Source: Anadara kagoshimensis
Taxonomy: Eukaryota; Mollusca; Bivalvia; Arcoida; Arcidae
Assembly: GCA_021292105.1 (NCBI GenBank)
Contig: CM037864.1
Location: 41,530,514-41,594,513, forward strand
Direction: 5' to 3'
Length of the DNA stretch: 64,000 bases
Part shown: piece by piece, positions 11,201-21,739 of the stretch
Layout of the letters: each line of letters starts with the position of its first letter
Numbering within the stretch: the stretch's first letter is position 1
Translations under genes and position numbers: made by a program
The notes under the pieces: model-generated
What the model was told of the DNA's origin: nothing
Database searches by the model: none
What the model saw: the letters and a program-made list of their open reading frames with translations, nothing else

Positions 11201-14200
11201 TACGTATATTCACGCCTTTATGCGTTTATTTGTCAACTCCACTTTTATAAATCACTATCTTAGGTACATTATATGCACTCTTCCATGTTTATAAACACTC
11301 TGCCACAATATCGCTGACGGACTATAGCTTTCTATGTTTATAATGTCTTGTCGTCTTTGCTTTCTTTATCAGACTCTTTTCAAAAGTATTGCAACTGTCT
11401 GTTTTTTTCTTTTTATAAGTAAACCTATCAACTTTAGCTTTATTCCTCTACGTAGAATACCTACATAGAAACTAGCTATTTACAAATACGTTTTGACACT
11501 AGACCACTGCAAGCAAAAGCTTATCAATGTCCTAAAAAACTCCACACAATATTGGTGATTAATATGATGTGTATATATCCAAAATTATCTTAGATTTATT
11601 TGACGTCGCATTGTTCCATGTTCCTTTCATTCTCAATTGCTATTATTACACGAGTAGCTGTAGTAAACTAAACAGGGGAAAATTACACACTGCCTTACTT
11701 TCCTAGTGGAAGTTCGTGTGTTTGACTAAATAAGCCATCTTTCAAAGTTTTTGGGGATGCGGATGGGTTGTGATATTAACATGAGGGAAATATTACCAAA
11801 ATATGAAATGCGCATCTTAAATCTTTATTAGTTGCAATACTTTTGAAAAAAATGTGACTTTGGGTGTAATTGATTTCTGACCGGTTTGAACTTGTACATT
11901 AGGATCCAGAATCTCATGATGAAATGGAGACAGAAACAGAAACAAATATGGATCCAAAAGATGCTAAAATGTACAAAATGATTGAACATAATAGATTTGG
12001 TTCTGCTGTAACCAGACGGTCAGGGTCAAGGTCACGCACGAGGGACGGGAAAGACTCACCAACGCACAAATCATCCAAACGATCATCTAAAAGAGAAGTA
12101 AGTCATGCAACGAAGTCATTAATTTGACCACTCTATTTAGAAATTTTATTCACAGTTTTAGAATATTCGCGTTAATATTTATGGTTGCATGGGTGGAAAT
12201 TTTTTTCCGTCACCTAACTTATACTTTTTATTTACAACATTTTCTTGACAACCAACTTATAACATTTTCTTCAACATTGCTTTGCTATGATATATTGTAA
12301 ATAATGCATTTATGTTCCTTTCAATAACTCCAGCATGAGTAATTTGATTTAAGATATTTCTACACTTTTGAGGGTTCTGGATATTGCCTAATATACAATA
12401 TTGATTTGCAACTTTCTATTATTCTTACTTATACACTTGCCAAAAAATACCTGTGCTTTCTCTAAGAGAAATGCATTGAACTTTTTTTCAATATCTACAT
12501 TGTATATTTCTTATGTGTCTCCATTTATTTCCAGTCTCCAACTGTTATTACTAAAGCTCCAGAACGTATATATAAAGTTGTGTTAGCTGGGGATGCTGCA
12601 GTTGGAAAGTCCAGTTTTATAATGAGGCTATGTAAAGGGAAATTCGTCAGCAATCTCAGTTCTACATTAGGTAAATAATTTAATTTGATCTAAAAAGTCG
12701 TTCAGCATTGATGCTTCCATACCTATGAAAGTATGCCACGATTTTAATTAATGGTTTTAGGCTTGATTTTCATGTTATGGCTATATACAGATGCACTTTA
12801 CGTTACTAAATTTGCTGCTAGTTAAAATTTGAAATGGTATACTCCCTCATGCAAAGTATTTCCTTAGCTAAATTGGGTAAAATAGATTTTGGTCCTTTGA
12901 AAAAAAAATTGGTTCAAGCACTACTGATGAGTTATTGTATTTCAAAACGGCTGTCTAGTGCTGTAAAATTAAAACCGATATAATATGTACCTACACGTAC
13001 AGAGCATTTTATTCCATTGCATTTATCTATTGAGATATTTAGCCGCATGTATTTCTTAATTATTTACAAGTACAGCAAATCTGCACATATAACTCGTGGA
13101 CATAAGAAGAACAGACTTTATAGATAGGTGACCTTCATATGTAGATTAATTTTGTTTAAATATGAAGCAAAATGGACCTTTAAAACTGACCATAGTGGAC
13201 AGATCAACTTTATCAGAGGTGGTTTTACTGTATATGAATCAATTAACACTGATCATAAGAGACACCTGTATATCGTTATACGCAAAAATAAGTATATTAT
13301 GTATCATTCTTAAACGACTCTCCTTTTTAATGTTATAGGTGTTGATTTCCAGACCAAATTATTAGAAGTAGATAATAAAACAATAGCTTTACAGTTGTGG
13401 GATACCGCAGGCCAGGAAAGGTATGTGTTACACTTGTACCTCTTTTTAAAGAGACCGTTTTAATCTTTTAAAGTATATTTCCATGTAAGACAACATGCAT
13501 GATAATAATTACAGCTTAAAACTTGTTTTTGTGATGTTAACTGCGTTGTGCTTTTATTTGCTCTGTCTATGCTGTTGACAAAAAATATTATTCAGCATTT
13601 CAACTTTTTCTTCAGTAATACTAACACGATTTATACTATACTATTAATAATTTAAAAAAAATAAGGACCAGTGTACCTTTAAGAACATTTGTGAAAATAC
13701 TATTTCACTGTAAAATAGATGAAACATCATGTTAATTCATTTTATGCTGGCTCTAAATACTATTTACAGTCCATCTTGCCTTAAAGGCCACCTCTATATA
13801 AGGGCCACCTGCTTATAAAGGCCAGAAGAATTCTATTCCAATTGTTCTTTATTCATATTAATTGTACCTGTATATAAAGGCCACCTGCCCATAAAGACTA
13901 CTGTTACTGGTTCCATTGATTGGTCTTTATAGACAGGTTTGACTGTATTCTTATGTTTAACGACATGAATTCTTTTTTTCCTAAAAGGTTTAGAAGCATC
14001 GCCAAATCCTACTTCAGACGAGCAGATGGTGTGTTTCTGTTGTATGATTGTACATATGAGAGATCATTCTTAAACATTAGAGAATGGGTGGAGTCTATTG
14101 AGGTAATTTACGTCAGTTGTAACAGCATGTGCTAAAGGAAATGAATGATTTATCATAGAAGAGTCAATACTTTTCTATTCTTATACGCAGTATAATTGTA

Positions 14201-16153
14201 TTAGAAACGTCTACGTAAGACAATAATTTCGGCAACTTTTGACAACGAAGCAGACTGCTTGCAAATAAATTGTTGACCCAGCGATATTGCAAGCCTAGGG
14301 TTATCAAGGCCCTCAAAAAATGTATAGCCGTCATCACAGTATTGTTGATAAGTTTGATGTCTCTGCGCCCAGGATTGCCCTTGATATATTTGGCGTCCCA
14401 TAGTCTGATGTTCCATTCACACAATTTTGATTACACGTGTAGTGGGTATAGCTATCTTGACAGGAGGTGCTTACCCTTCTGGAGAATCCAGTCTCGCTTC
14501 TCTGGTGGATGTTCGCGTGTCTAACCAAACTTGTCAGTTCCGAAGTTTTTACTTTGCTTCTGCATTGTGATTCGTACATGGATTAGTATGTTTATATTTT
14601 TCATTTGATGACATACTGTACACATGTCAATGTTTCAATTTTGTTTTTATTACATGTGCAAACATGCTACAAAAATAAAATGACGTTTTTTTCTGTTGAT
14701 CATTCAACGAATCATTCAACGAATCATTCAACACAGGTACAACTATTCCTTGAAAATTTGCATGTAATCACAGGGGCGCGAGAGTAAGCACATCCTGTTT
14801 AACTAGCTATACCCTCCACGAGTAAAATCAAATTTGAGAATTGAAGAAATGAACATGAAACGATGAGATGATAAATATTTCCAGGATAATTTTATACAGA
14901 TATTATTACGAGCAGCAAACCTTTTTGTATCATACAGTTATGTATTCATTAAGTATTCCAAAAGTCTATGCATGTTTTAATGCTTATTTGTAGGAAAGTT
15001 CACATAAAAGGATACCAATCATGTTTGTTGGCAATAAAACAGATTTAAGAGAAGAATCTCAGAAGCAAGGTCGTAGAATAGTCAAATATGAAGACGGACA
15101 AAGACTAGCAAGAGTATGTTGGGTTTTTGTTTTGTTTAATTCCATTATATATTTTTATAGGTCCATGTTAAAGAGACACACCATGTTTATGTACAGCAAA
15201 CATTAAGAATATAATCCTATTACATCATTGCCTATTTATCAACTCAAAAAATAGCAGTAAATTTAAACTTGAATCCGTAGTCAAAGTTTTTGCACACCAC
15301 TGGTCATTTACTCAAGTGCCTTTCCAAAGTCGAGCGTTTTATAGCCAGTGGACCCACTCTGTCTATTTCTTTTTTAATTGTTTCATTCTTCGGTAAACTT
15401 GTATTGTGTAATGCGTCGACTGTGGTTATCAGTTACAAATGTTATCTCTTTTATTGTAAACACATTGGTATTGTCTTCATTAATGTTATATTATGTTGTT
15501 ATAAGGTAATTTTAGTTCAAATAATTGTTTTGCGTTATATGAGTAGAAGGTTTTACTGTTAATATTTTATTTTAGGAATATGCAGGTCTTTTCATAGAAA
15601 CAAGTGCTAAAGATGGATCCAACATTACAGAGGCTGTGACAGAATTATCCAGGTAAATTGAAATTGTTTTTTAAAATAAACATGTTTTTAGTAGATTTTG
15701 GATAATTCTACCAAAATATTTACATTGCGAAGCATATATTTCTTGGAAAAACATGTTCAAATTCCTGGTGGCATTTTACGTGTTTAATGTATTTGCCAGT
15801 TTCAAAGTTTTAACGTTGCTTATAGGATTATGATTTAGACATGGGCCGGTATGTTTGTTTATGATGTAAAATTAAGTCAGAAGGTTCTTAAAATGTTGCA
15901 CAAGAACCAATATAAAATGTAAAACATCTTCAGTTTGGTTGATGTTGAGTTGGTATCTATGAAGTCTTCAATTACACCTCAGTGCATTCCATAACAAGTT
16001 AATCAAGGTCATTAACCATTAAAATTATTTGTTGTATTCTTTTTGTTATATAGATTGTTGAGTGCTAATGAGGACCTTGAAGTAAAGACTGTAGGATTAC
16101 AACTACATGACGGTTCCGGCAGCGAAAAGAAATCTGGATGTTGTGGAAAGTAA
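2217..16153 (+). CDS. RASEF: RASEF (Rab45-like) Ras and EF-hand domain protein, 3' 14 coding exons
   Basis: Fourteen exons join in one frame with canonical GT/AG junctions: 2217-2312, 2858-3051, 6515-6583, 6820-6904, 7439-7524, 9420-9562, 10025-10164, 11903-12097, 12535-12670, 13339-13420, 13988-14102, 14994-15113, 15576-15652 and 16054-16153. They total 1,638 nt, or 545 residues plus TAA. Residues 1-150 are a charged heptad-like coiled coil, and 150-345 a Ser/Arg-rich linker. A Rab-type GTPase follows: P-loop GDAAVGKSS (355-363), TLGVDF switch I, WDTAGQE (402-408), NKTDL (461-465) and ETSAK (495-499). The C-terminus is CCGK, a CCXX geranylgeranylation signal implying membrane attachment. Known RASEF proteins place EF-hands before the coiled coil; those must lie upstream of base 1, so this is the 3' part of the gene. 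Family members are large Rab GTPases on perinuclear and vesicle membranes. The sister family CRACR2A shares this architecture, but the GTPase core ([27 protein letters not shown]) fits RASEF better. Confidence 0.95.
2470..2580 (-). repeat. Retroelement tail repeat (reverse copy)
   Basis: Reverse copy of the ~100 bp tail sequence (AGTAAAAACTTTGAAACTGG core) that also occurs near 10450, 14510, 15790, 20020, 20985, 22020, 22790 and 24480. It sits just 3' of RASEF exon 2217-2312. Confidence 0.65.
3772..3818 (+). ncRNA. Hammerhead-ribozyme-like motif, core mutated
   Basis: Stem I AGCACTA pairs with TAGTGCT. Between them are CTCATGA (consensus CTGATGA, so one core base is changed), stem II GGAAT-TGT-ATTCC, GAAA, and a tiny stem III made from CGGCCG. 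The cleavage-site TC is scrambled to CT. A decayed, probably inactive type I hammerhead with minimal stem III. Confidence 0.7.
4422..4467 (-). ncRNA. Hammerhead-ribozyme-like motif, GAAA changed to GGAA
   Basis: On the minus strand: AGCACTA, intact CTGATGA, stem II GGAAT-TGT-ATTCC, then GGAA in place of GAAA, CGGCCG, GTC cleavage triplet and TAGTGCT closing a perfect 7-bp stem I. One essential core base is altered, so it is probably inactive. Confidence 0.75.
4930..5138. mobile_element. TIR element, ACAGACCTGTCAAAA family (decayed copy)
   Basis: Begins CAGACCTGTCAAAAAG-TTTAACAC and ends with the degraded inverse TTAACTTTTGACCGATTTGT. Similar length, termini and interior (repeated GCAGCT/TAGCT words) to the better copy at 56300-56498. 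Non-coding MITE-like element in a RASEF intron. Confidence 0.7.
5405..5432 (-). ncRNA. Hammerhead 3' half fragment
   Basis: Minus strand reads GTATTCCGAAACGGCCGTC then TAGTACTG. This is the 3' half of the same ribozyme motif (half of stem II, GAAA, stem III, GTC); the 5' half with CTGATGA is missing. Confidence 0.65.
6134..6185 (+). ncRNA. Hammerhead-ribozyme-like motif with intact core and enlarged stem III loop
   Basis: AGCACTA, intact CTGATGA, stem II GGAAT-TGT-ATTTC (one wobble), intact GAAA, then ACAAAACGGCC and a GTC cleavage triplet followed by TTAGTGAT. Both catalytic boxes are consensus. A 4-5 nt insertion enlarges stem/loop III and stem I carries a mismatch. Of the five, this copy has the least core damage. 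Confidence 0.75.
6985..7145 (-). mobile_element. Decayed reverse-transcriptase fragment
   Basis: Minus strand resembles the segment YDKRDD.IFSIV..FLC.NIPA that is better preserved at 23159-23494. Heavily mutated, without an open frame. It lies in the RASEF intron between exons 6820-6904 and 7439-7524. Confidence 0.5.
7511..8836 (+). repeat. 64-bp tandem array (~20.7 copies) carrying an exon end and its 5' splice site
   Basis: The array starts in RASEF exon 7439-7524 and runs 1.3 kb into the next intron. The string CATCGT recurs at 7521, 7585, 7649 and every 64 bases on to 8801, giving 21 occurrences with no register slip. Each unit contains CAGTGGTCCAGCATC|GTAAGTATT (exon end plus donor), ACTAAC, and ATACACAG. 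One copy (7841) has GTCAGT in place of GTAAGT. Variant units recur at multi-unit spacing; for example CTGCGGGTCC occurs at 8251 and 8443, three units apart. Units are nearly identical, so the expansion is recent or homogenised. Confidence 0.97.
8837..9419 (+). other. Remainder of RASEF intron, nothing recognised
   Basis: AT-rich intron sequence between the 64-bp array and the exon at 9420. A weak internal repetition occurs (AAATGTGTTACATAA..AACTC near 8930 and 9050). No coding signal was found. Confidence 0.4.
10025..10027 (+). promoter_or_regulatory. RASEF: NAGNAG tandem 3' splice acceptor
   Basis: The intron ends TTAGCAG, so splicing after the first AG (exon from 10025) or the second (exon from 10028) are both possible. 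Either choice keeps frame; the difference is one alanine codon at the junction. Confidence 0.6.
10315..10666. mobile_element. TIR element, GCAAACAACATTGACCTGTCC-type family, interrupted by retroelement tail
   Basis: Left end TATAGGCAAACAATTTTGAC and right end GTCAATGTTGTTTTCCCATA are inverted repeats. The interior (about 10405-10600) is occupied by the retroelement tail repeat, so this copy appears to have been invaded. The same TIR family occurs at 42047-42272 and 59239-59478. Confidence 0.65.
10932..11326. mobile_element. ~395 bp TIR element with ~40 bp arms, hosting a nested MITE
   Basis: The left arm TATAGTCCGTCAGTGATATA, followed by GTGGCAGAGTGTTTATAAAC, is matched by its reverse complement ending at 11326. 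The interior carries a complete 179-bp MITE (11022-11200). Only one copy is recognised in the window. Confidence 0.85.
11022..11200 (+). mobile_element. 179-bp TA-flanked MITE, copy 1
   Basis: Starts CAGTCAAACCTGTCTATAAA and ends AGGCAGGTTGGACTG, flanked by TA on both sides, as expected for Tc1/mariner-type integration. The sub-terminal GGCCACC/GGTGGCC words are also inverted. No coding capacity. Confidence 0.9.
12917..12962 (+). ncRNA. Hammerhead-ribozyme-like motif, GAAA changed to AAAA
   Basis: AGCACTA, intact CTGATGA, a weakened stem II, AAAA in place of GAAA, CGGCTGTC, and TAGTGCT closing a perfect 7-bp stem I. It lies in the RASEF intron after exon 12535-12670, with the same flanks as the copies at 3.8-6.2 kb. 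Probably inactive. Confidence 0.7.
13767..13945 (-). mobile_element. 179-bp TA-flanked MITE, copy 2
   Basis: Same family as 11022-11200 in the opposite orientation. It is again exactly 179 bp between TA dinucleotides, and lies in the RASEF intron just before the exon at 13988. Confidence 0.9.
14225..14610 (+). mobile_element. Decayed RT C-terminal fragment plus element tail
   Basis: A plus-strand frame reads [16 protein letters not shown], matching the RT C-terminal stretch seen better at 22907-23089 (minus). The recurring tail with GTTTTTACTTTGCTTCTG follows. Several out-of-phase short ORFs overlap it; none is a gene. Inside a RASEF intron. Confidence 0.65.
15780..15880 (+). repeat. Retroelement tail repeat, diverged copy
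   Basis: Matches the tail sequence (GCCAGTTTCAAAGTTTTAAC, then a diverged GGATTATGATTT and GTATGTTTGTTT). It lies in the last RASEF intron. Confidence 0.55.
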
Positions 16154-16730
16154 ATCATATCTGCCAGTTAATACCAAAGTTTTATAATGAATGTTGTGGT
16201 ATGCTTTCAGGGATTTCAAATTAATCGACTTCTGTCTCAGCTACGCCCTCGTTGCCATGACATCAAACTAACCATATTTATTTAAATTCAATTTTGCTAA
16301 AACATTGCATAATGAAACTTCAACCAAAACCATGCATGGTTCATGCAATATCAATCTAATGTTAAGTTTGTATCAATTTTTGCATTGCTGTATACATTAT
16401 AAAAGCTTAGAATTTTAGAAACCATTACATTTTATAAGAAAATGGATTAATAAGTGTATGTATATTTTGCAATTTTGAGTAAAATACGATCTTTGCCCAG
16501 CAGGCATCGTGTTTTTGGTTTTCTGTCCCTTTCGCACCAAAGAATTATCGTATTTGATTCAAAATTTATTTATTTCATGTTGTATATATTAAACATATTT
16601 TTTTCACGTTAAATTCAATCTCAGTTGTAAAGTGTGTAAATTTGTACTTTTTCGAAGAATTTGCAGTTTGTATTAAATACAGTTGTTTTGTTGTTCGAGT
16701 TAAATAAACTGAGGTGAATAGAATGATGCA
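16154..16730 (+). other. RASEF: RASEF 3' untranslated region
   Basis: AT-rich non-coding sequence follows the TAA at 16151-16153. The clearest polyadenylation signal is AATAAA at 16703-16708, so the 3' UTR is probably about 570-580 nt. The exact cleavage site cannot be fixed from sequence; further A-rich stretches downstream leave longer forms possible. Confidence 0.55.
16703..16708 (+). terminator. Candidate polyadenylation signal of RASEF
   Basis: Canonical AATAAA about 550 nt after the stop codon, followed by T/G-rich sequence. This is the first canonical hexamer noticed after the stop. Confidence 0.5.
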
Positions 16731-19700
16731 TTATGTTGACCAAGGTAATTTTTGTTTATTCCTTACTTGAAATTTTAACCAAATTTACTTGAATTAGTTT
16801 CCAGGCAATTTCAATGAATTATTCAGTGTAGTATTTAACAATTTTATTCAATTTCATGTACAGAATTTTTAATTTTATTTTTGCAGATTTTCGAATATTT
16901 GTTTAAGTAAAATATTTTAACATGACATTAGTCTTAGATCCATGAACATAAATACAGTTTGGAATTAATAGGAAACATTAACCAAATTTTGTAACGTATT
17001 GCATAAATTTTTGTATTCTGCCCAAACTGATTCAAAACAGACTTTTATTTTTTCTAAGTAATGCGTATAGTTTTTCTATTTTCATACTGGAACACTAGAA
17101 AAAACATTTGGTAAAAAAGCATCAAATTCTTTCTTGGTATTCATATACATGTATATATTTCTGAATTGAAAAATGATAGAAGTTAATAATATAAAATAAA
17201 TGAATTGGAAATCCAACACAAGCATACCAATCCATGCCCAAATCGCAAATTGATAAAAATAAATAATTGACGAATAACTCTTGTTAACATTTTGCTGTGA
17301 TCATGACATACCAAATATTTAGCTTTTTACGAATCGTTTTATACATTATTCAAATGGCTGTTGCTTTGATCTCGGCTACATTAGCTATTGCAAAGTACTT
17401 GTTTTCAGCTACAAGTTGTTTTGCTTTATTTTAAGGTCATATGGGTTTTTAAAAGCTTATATTTACCTCTTTGCAATACATTCATAGCAAACTTACGTTA
17501 GTCGTGCTTTGCTTTTGAGGTTGTACATTTTAGATATTCCAGTCTTGGTTAGAACCAATAGTGTAAATAAGCAATAAATATAATAAATGTAAATAATTCT
17601 CTAACTTATGAATCTCTTTTAACCTGTTGATCGGGTTTTATTATGTATATCTTATGTTGTTTATTGTTCAAGCAGAATTTCTATTTTCATTTTACATCTA
17701 TTTAATTTATTTATATAATTTTTAATAAGACATATCATTAATGGTAGATTCTAAATGATTTGAAGTTGAAATGGCAAAAGGTTACATATTTGGATCCACT
17801 TGCCTAAGTCAGTGTCAAATTAGTGTTGGTATTTGTGATAATGATATTTTTTCAGTTGACGTTTATTCCAAACGGGATCCATATTCAGAGAAAACATGGC
17901 ATTGCAAATGTCACTAAACCTGATTTTAGAGGTATGAGCTTAGTTATGACGCTCGATAAGGGTAGAATTAAAATGTAAATTTGGAAGAACGCATACTAGT
18001 AGATATACATGTATAATGTTTGTGATACTTGACTACTTTTATATTTTTCCAGTTTCCATTCATCATACTTAGAATTTTGCCAGTAACTAGTCATTCAAAT
18101 ATTACATATGTGCGGTACATGTAAATGCCTCATTGAAGATTTTGTCATAACTGAATTAAAACCCTGAATTGGAGGTGGTAAAGGCAAAATGACATTCATG
18201 ATTGTTGATATTTTTCTAAAAAAATAACAAAAAAATAAAAATTATTATATGTTTATAATCTTTATGCATGAATTATACATGTAAAGTTTTATGGTTCATT
18301 GGCTAAATGGATTTTGTTTTATTTTTTGGGTTGGCATACTTATGGACCATTGCTTGTAATACCGGTTGGCTGGTTTGGACACTAGAAGTTCCTAAACCAC
18401 GATATTCCAACCAGTGTCCGTCACAAGTCGGCAATTTCATAATCTGAGGCTTCAATATGTGTTTGCCCTTTCTTGATTTTTTTTCTTTTCATTGTTTGGC
18501 TGTTTCCATCATTTGCTGTATTTTGGCATATTTTTACAAAATTTTTATTTTACTAAAACTATTTGAGCTGAACAATAACCAAAATTCATAACACGTCATC
18601 CAAAAAACTTACCATCTCCTATTTCCTTGGAATTTTTTTTTATATATTTGGTCATTAGGGGGATCTTCATTTTTTGTAAGTGTATTTCTAGACAAATTCA
18701 ATTTAATTATCATTTACTCTATGCCTTAACTCTTTAACAAGTGCTATATTCCATTATCTTATTTTAAAATGGTTGTGGTTTTTATTATCATAAGACAGTT
18801 ATCCCTCATTTACGTGTAAACTTGTTGGCTTTTAATTGTGATATAACAATTTCAGAGATTCAACGTTCCATACATCTATTAATTATTATTAATTTCTTGG
18901 AATAACTATTTTATTAGGTTTTATTTTCACTTTTGGTTTTTAAAGAATATATTATCCCAGCCCTTATTTTGTTAATTTCCTGTTTGTTTTTAACAAAATA
19001 TATAGACTTTACAAGTTTGTGTTATCTAGTCAAAAAATGTGAGCAATTTATCCATAGCGTAATGAAAATACTTTAGCTTATTGGTAGTTTTCATTTTAAT
19101 TTGTTTTGTTTTAATAAAAGTATGTATTACATATTGCGATAATTGTGTAACTTTGAAACTAAATCTGTATTTGAAATCAAGATTTCTGTTACCAAACAAA
19201 ATATTGCCAATACAAATAAACCATCCATCCACAAAACATAAAACAGTGGTTGGTGGAATTCTTGTCTGTAAATAATAAAGAATGCTCTAAAAATATTTGT
19301 GGAACCAAATCCTTTCAAAAGAAGCTTTAATGTTAAAGTTAATTGTTCTATTGGTACAAACATTGTTAAATTGTTAAGTTTTTTGTTTGTATATGTGTTT
19401 TATTAATGAATTCTGGCCAGATTCTGTGATCCCTTATTCATTCAAAGTTTCTTCAAAATTAATTAACAAAAATTGCTGCATTTTGACTTGTTTACATAGG
19501 TTAAAATGTATGTATTAGTCTTATTTTCATACAATTCTGTTATACTGATCTGGTGTCTTTTCCAAAAACTCCGGGTTCAAATATTATTACTAGTATATGT
19601 CAACTGTTCTGCTAAATTTTATGTTAAATTTGGCGTGTTGAAAATGTATTGTTTATTTATGTTATTTATTAAGATTTGTTTTAAGTTTGGTCGTTTAATA

Positions 19701-19770
19701 TTTGATCAATCTGAAATAAACATTAATGATGAGCTAAGTGTTTGTCTTTTCTTGTCTTCCTTCTTTAACT
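16731..19770. other. Intergenic AT-rich stretch, nothing recognised
   Basis: About 3 kb after RASEF with no conserved coding exon, no tRNA-like box pair and no clear TIR. The reading frames near 19026-19363 and 19506-19847 overlap one another on both strands and have AT-driven composition (Phe, Leu, Ile, Tyr, Lys), so I do not call them genes. Confidence 0.4.
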
Positions 19771-19774
19771 TACT

Positions 19775-20310
19775 TAATCAGGGATATTGCAATCCTAGAC
19801 TTATCAGGGCCCTCAAGTGTTCAGCTGTCACCACAGTATCGTTTTAAAAGTTCGATGTTTCTGTGTCCAGGATTGAACTGGATATACTTGACGTTCCATA
19901 GTTCCATATTCCTTTTACTCAATTTTGATTACACGCGTGGCGAGTGTAGCTAGTTAAACTGGAAGTACTTACTTTTCTGCAGCTCCTGGCCTCATTTCCC
20001 TGGTGTAAGATCGCGTATTTAACCTTACTTGTCAGTTTCAAAGTTTTTTACTTTGTTTCTGGATTGTGAATCCGACATGGATTAGTGTTTGTTTTTTATT
20101 TGTTTATTAGGTTACATAAGCTGTTTTCAAGCAGATTCTTTTCGGTAACAAATGTCTTCTGTTACAAGGACAGAAGCACTAACCCTTCTTTTAAAGGTCA
20201 TAAATGTGTAGTACGAATATATATCAATATTCTGAAACTGAAGCATGTGGCGTTAACTACACTTCTGTGAGCGGGTAACACATTTCCCTCGTATTGGTTT
20301 CAATATTTAT
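19775..20310 (+). mobile_element. RT C-terminal fragment and tail, left copy of an inverted pair
   Basis: Contains NQGYCNPRLIRALK (RT C-terminal fragment), the recurring tail, then a segment whose frame reads SFKGHKCVVRIYINILKLKH. That segment recurs almost unchanged on the minus strand at 22595-22780, about 58 of 61 residues identical by eye. Not a functional ORF. Confidence 0.6.
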
Positions 20311-20539
20311 ATATGTCACTATTACTTCCTCACATTACCAGACGTAAGAATTGAGGCGATCTGTGGCCTACACGTTACACAACAAAATTGCACAACAGAT
20401 AAAACATCCCTTTTCGTCAGTTTTCAAAGTTTTTACTTTTCTTTAAGGATTATGTTTTGGACAATTACTGGTTGGTCTGTTTGTGTTTAGATTAGTAATG
20501 TGTTTGTAATAAATTCTTTACTTGTTAAATCTGAAGAAA

Positions 20540-20800
20540 AGAATGTCGCCAAATCATTCAACTCCACATATAGATTATGGAAATGACGTTCTATCTCTTA
20601 ACAATAAATTTGGGGACTGTGAATGTCATCTATCCTGGTGAGCTTGAAATAAAGATACGACTGATTCTTCAAGTTCTGATTCATATTTAGGCTTATGCCT
20701 CAATTATGACGCCCCTGAAAAGCTACATTTGAAGCTTTATGACTTCGATTTTCTATTGTCAACTTCCGTTATCTATGCAGCAATATACCTGCTTCTCTTA
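20540..20800 (+). mobile_element. Decayed reverse-transcriptase fragment with broken YIDD region
   Basis: Plus-strand sequence corresponds to the RT segment KSFNSTYR through SIVNF, with stops and frame changes throughout. It is the opposite-strand counterpart of 23159-23494. Confidence 0.6.
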
Positions 20801-21371
20801 ATTTTCATTCTAATGAACAATTATTTCTCAGTATTTCAATTAAACCAAATTTTATCAATTTTCTTTTTTGTAAACTTTTAAGATTATCAAAACTGATGGC
20901 CTCGTTATTAAACTTGAAAACATGACACCACTCCAGTTTATATTGAAATTAACCATTATCATCGGTCCATGTTAAAATCTCAATCCCAAATCAAAATAAA
21001 ACTTTGAAAACTGGCAAATAAGTCAAATGCGTAAACTACCACCAGGACAAGTGAAGTCGTATGCTCCGGAAGGGTAAGTGTAACGGTTTATTTAATCCCC
21101 CATGAAATATTTTTTCTAGGATAATCTTTTCTTGTGAAATTTGTTCCATGGATAATATTTAACGGAATAAGCTATGACATGTATTCTACTAGAAAGACTG
21201 TGCTATGACATTATATATCTTCCCGGACACATTTTCACCCAGATGAAATCATCGATTACATAGGCACAGATCTTCTTTCTAGCTGGTTAATCCAACCGCA
21301 TGTGTAATAAAAATTGAGAATGAAAGCAAAATGGAACTATGCGACGTCAAATACATCAAACATATTTGGGT

Positions 21372-21600
21372 ACAGAGAGATCATACTTATTTTGGCATCC
21401 ATAAGAAAGAGGGGAAAAGAAAAAGGGGAGACCTAAGTCAACATAGAGGAGAACAACGAAATCCTGCTGGATTGACTAGTGAAACAGAGTCAAAGTAGCA
21501 GCGAAGGACAAACAAAAATTGAAAGATAGCATTGCGGACTTCGTGTGTTTTCTGGCGAGAAGACAATTAAGGTAAGGTAAGGTAAGGTAAGGTAAGGAAA
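21372..21600 (+). mobile_element. Decayed LINE 3' end with (GGTAA)n tail
   Basis: Encodes remnants of KRKRGDLSQHRGEQR, resembling the C-terminal tail of non-LTR retrotransposon reverse transcriptases (GKRKRGRP-like motif), ending in a GGTAA microsatellite at 21571-21597. A second copy faces it on the minus strand at 23664-23998. Confidence 0.6.
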
Positions 21601-21739
21601 CTGGTCCATGTTTAAATTACAGTTAAAACTATGAAAACGGAAACATTTAACCAAAAGACGTAAATTGATATTGCTTCTCCTGTCATATCCCATTTTTTGA
21701 ATGTATTTTATGATTAAATTCAAAAAATAGGATATAACA

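Noticed and set aside
13920-14135. 71-residue open frame starting MVFIDRFDC
   Set aside because: Its downstream part is RASEF exon 13988-14102 in frame, but the first 22 residues come from the intron and a MITE end; the acceptor at 13986-13987 is the true boundary.
19506-19847. 113-residue open frame
   Set aside because: Phe/Leu/Ile-rich translation of AT-rich intergenic DNA merging into a decayed RT fragment; not a gene.
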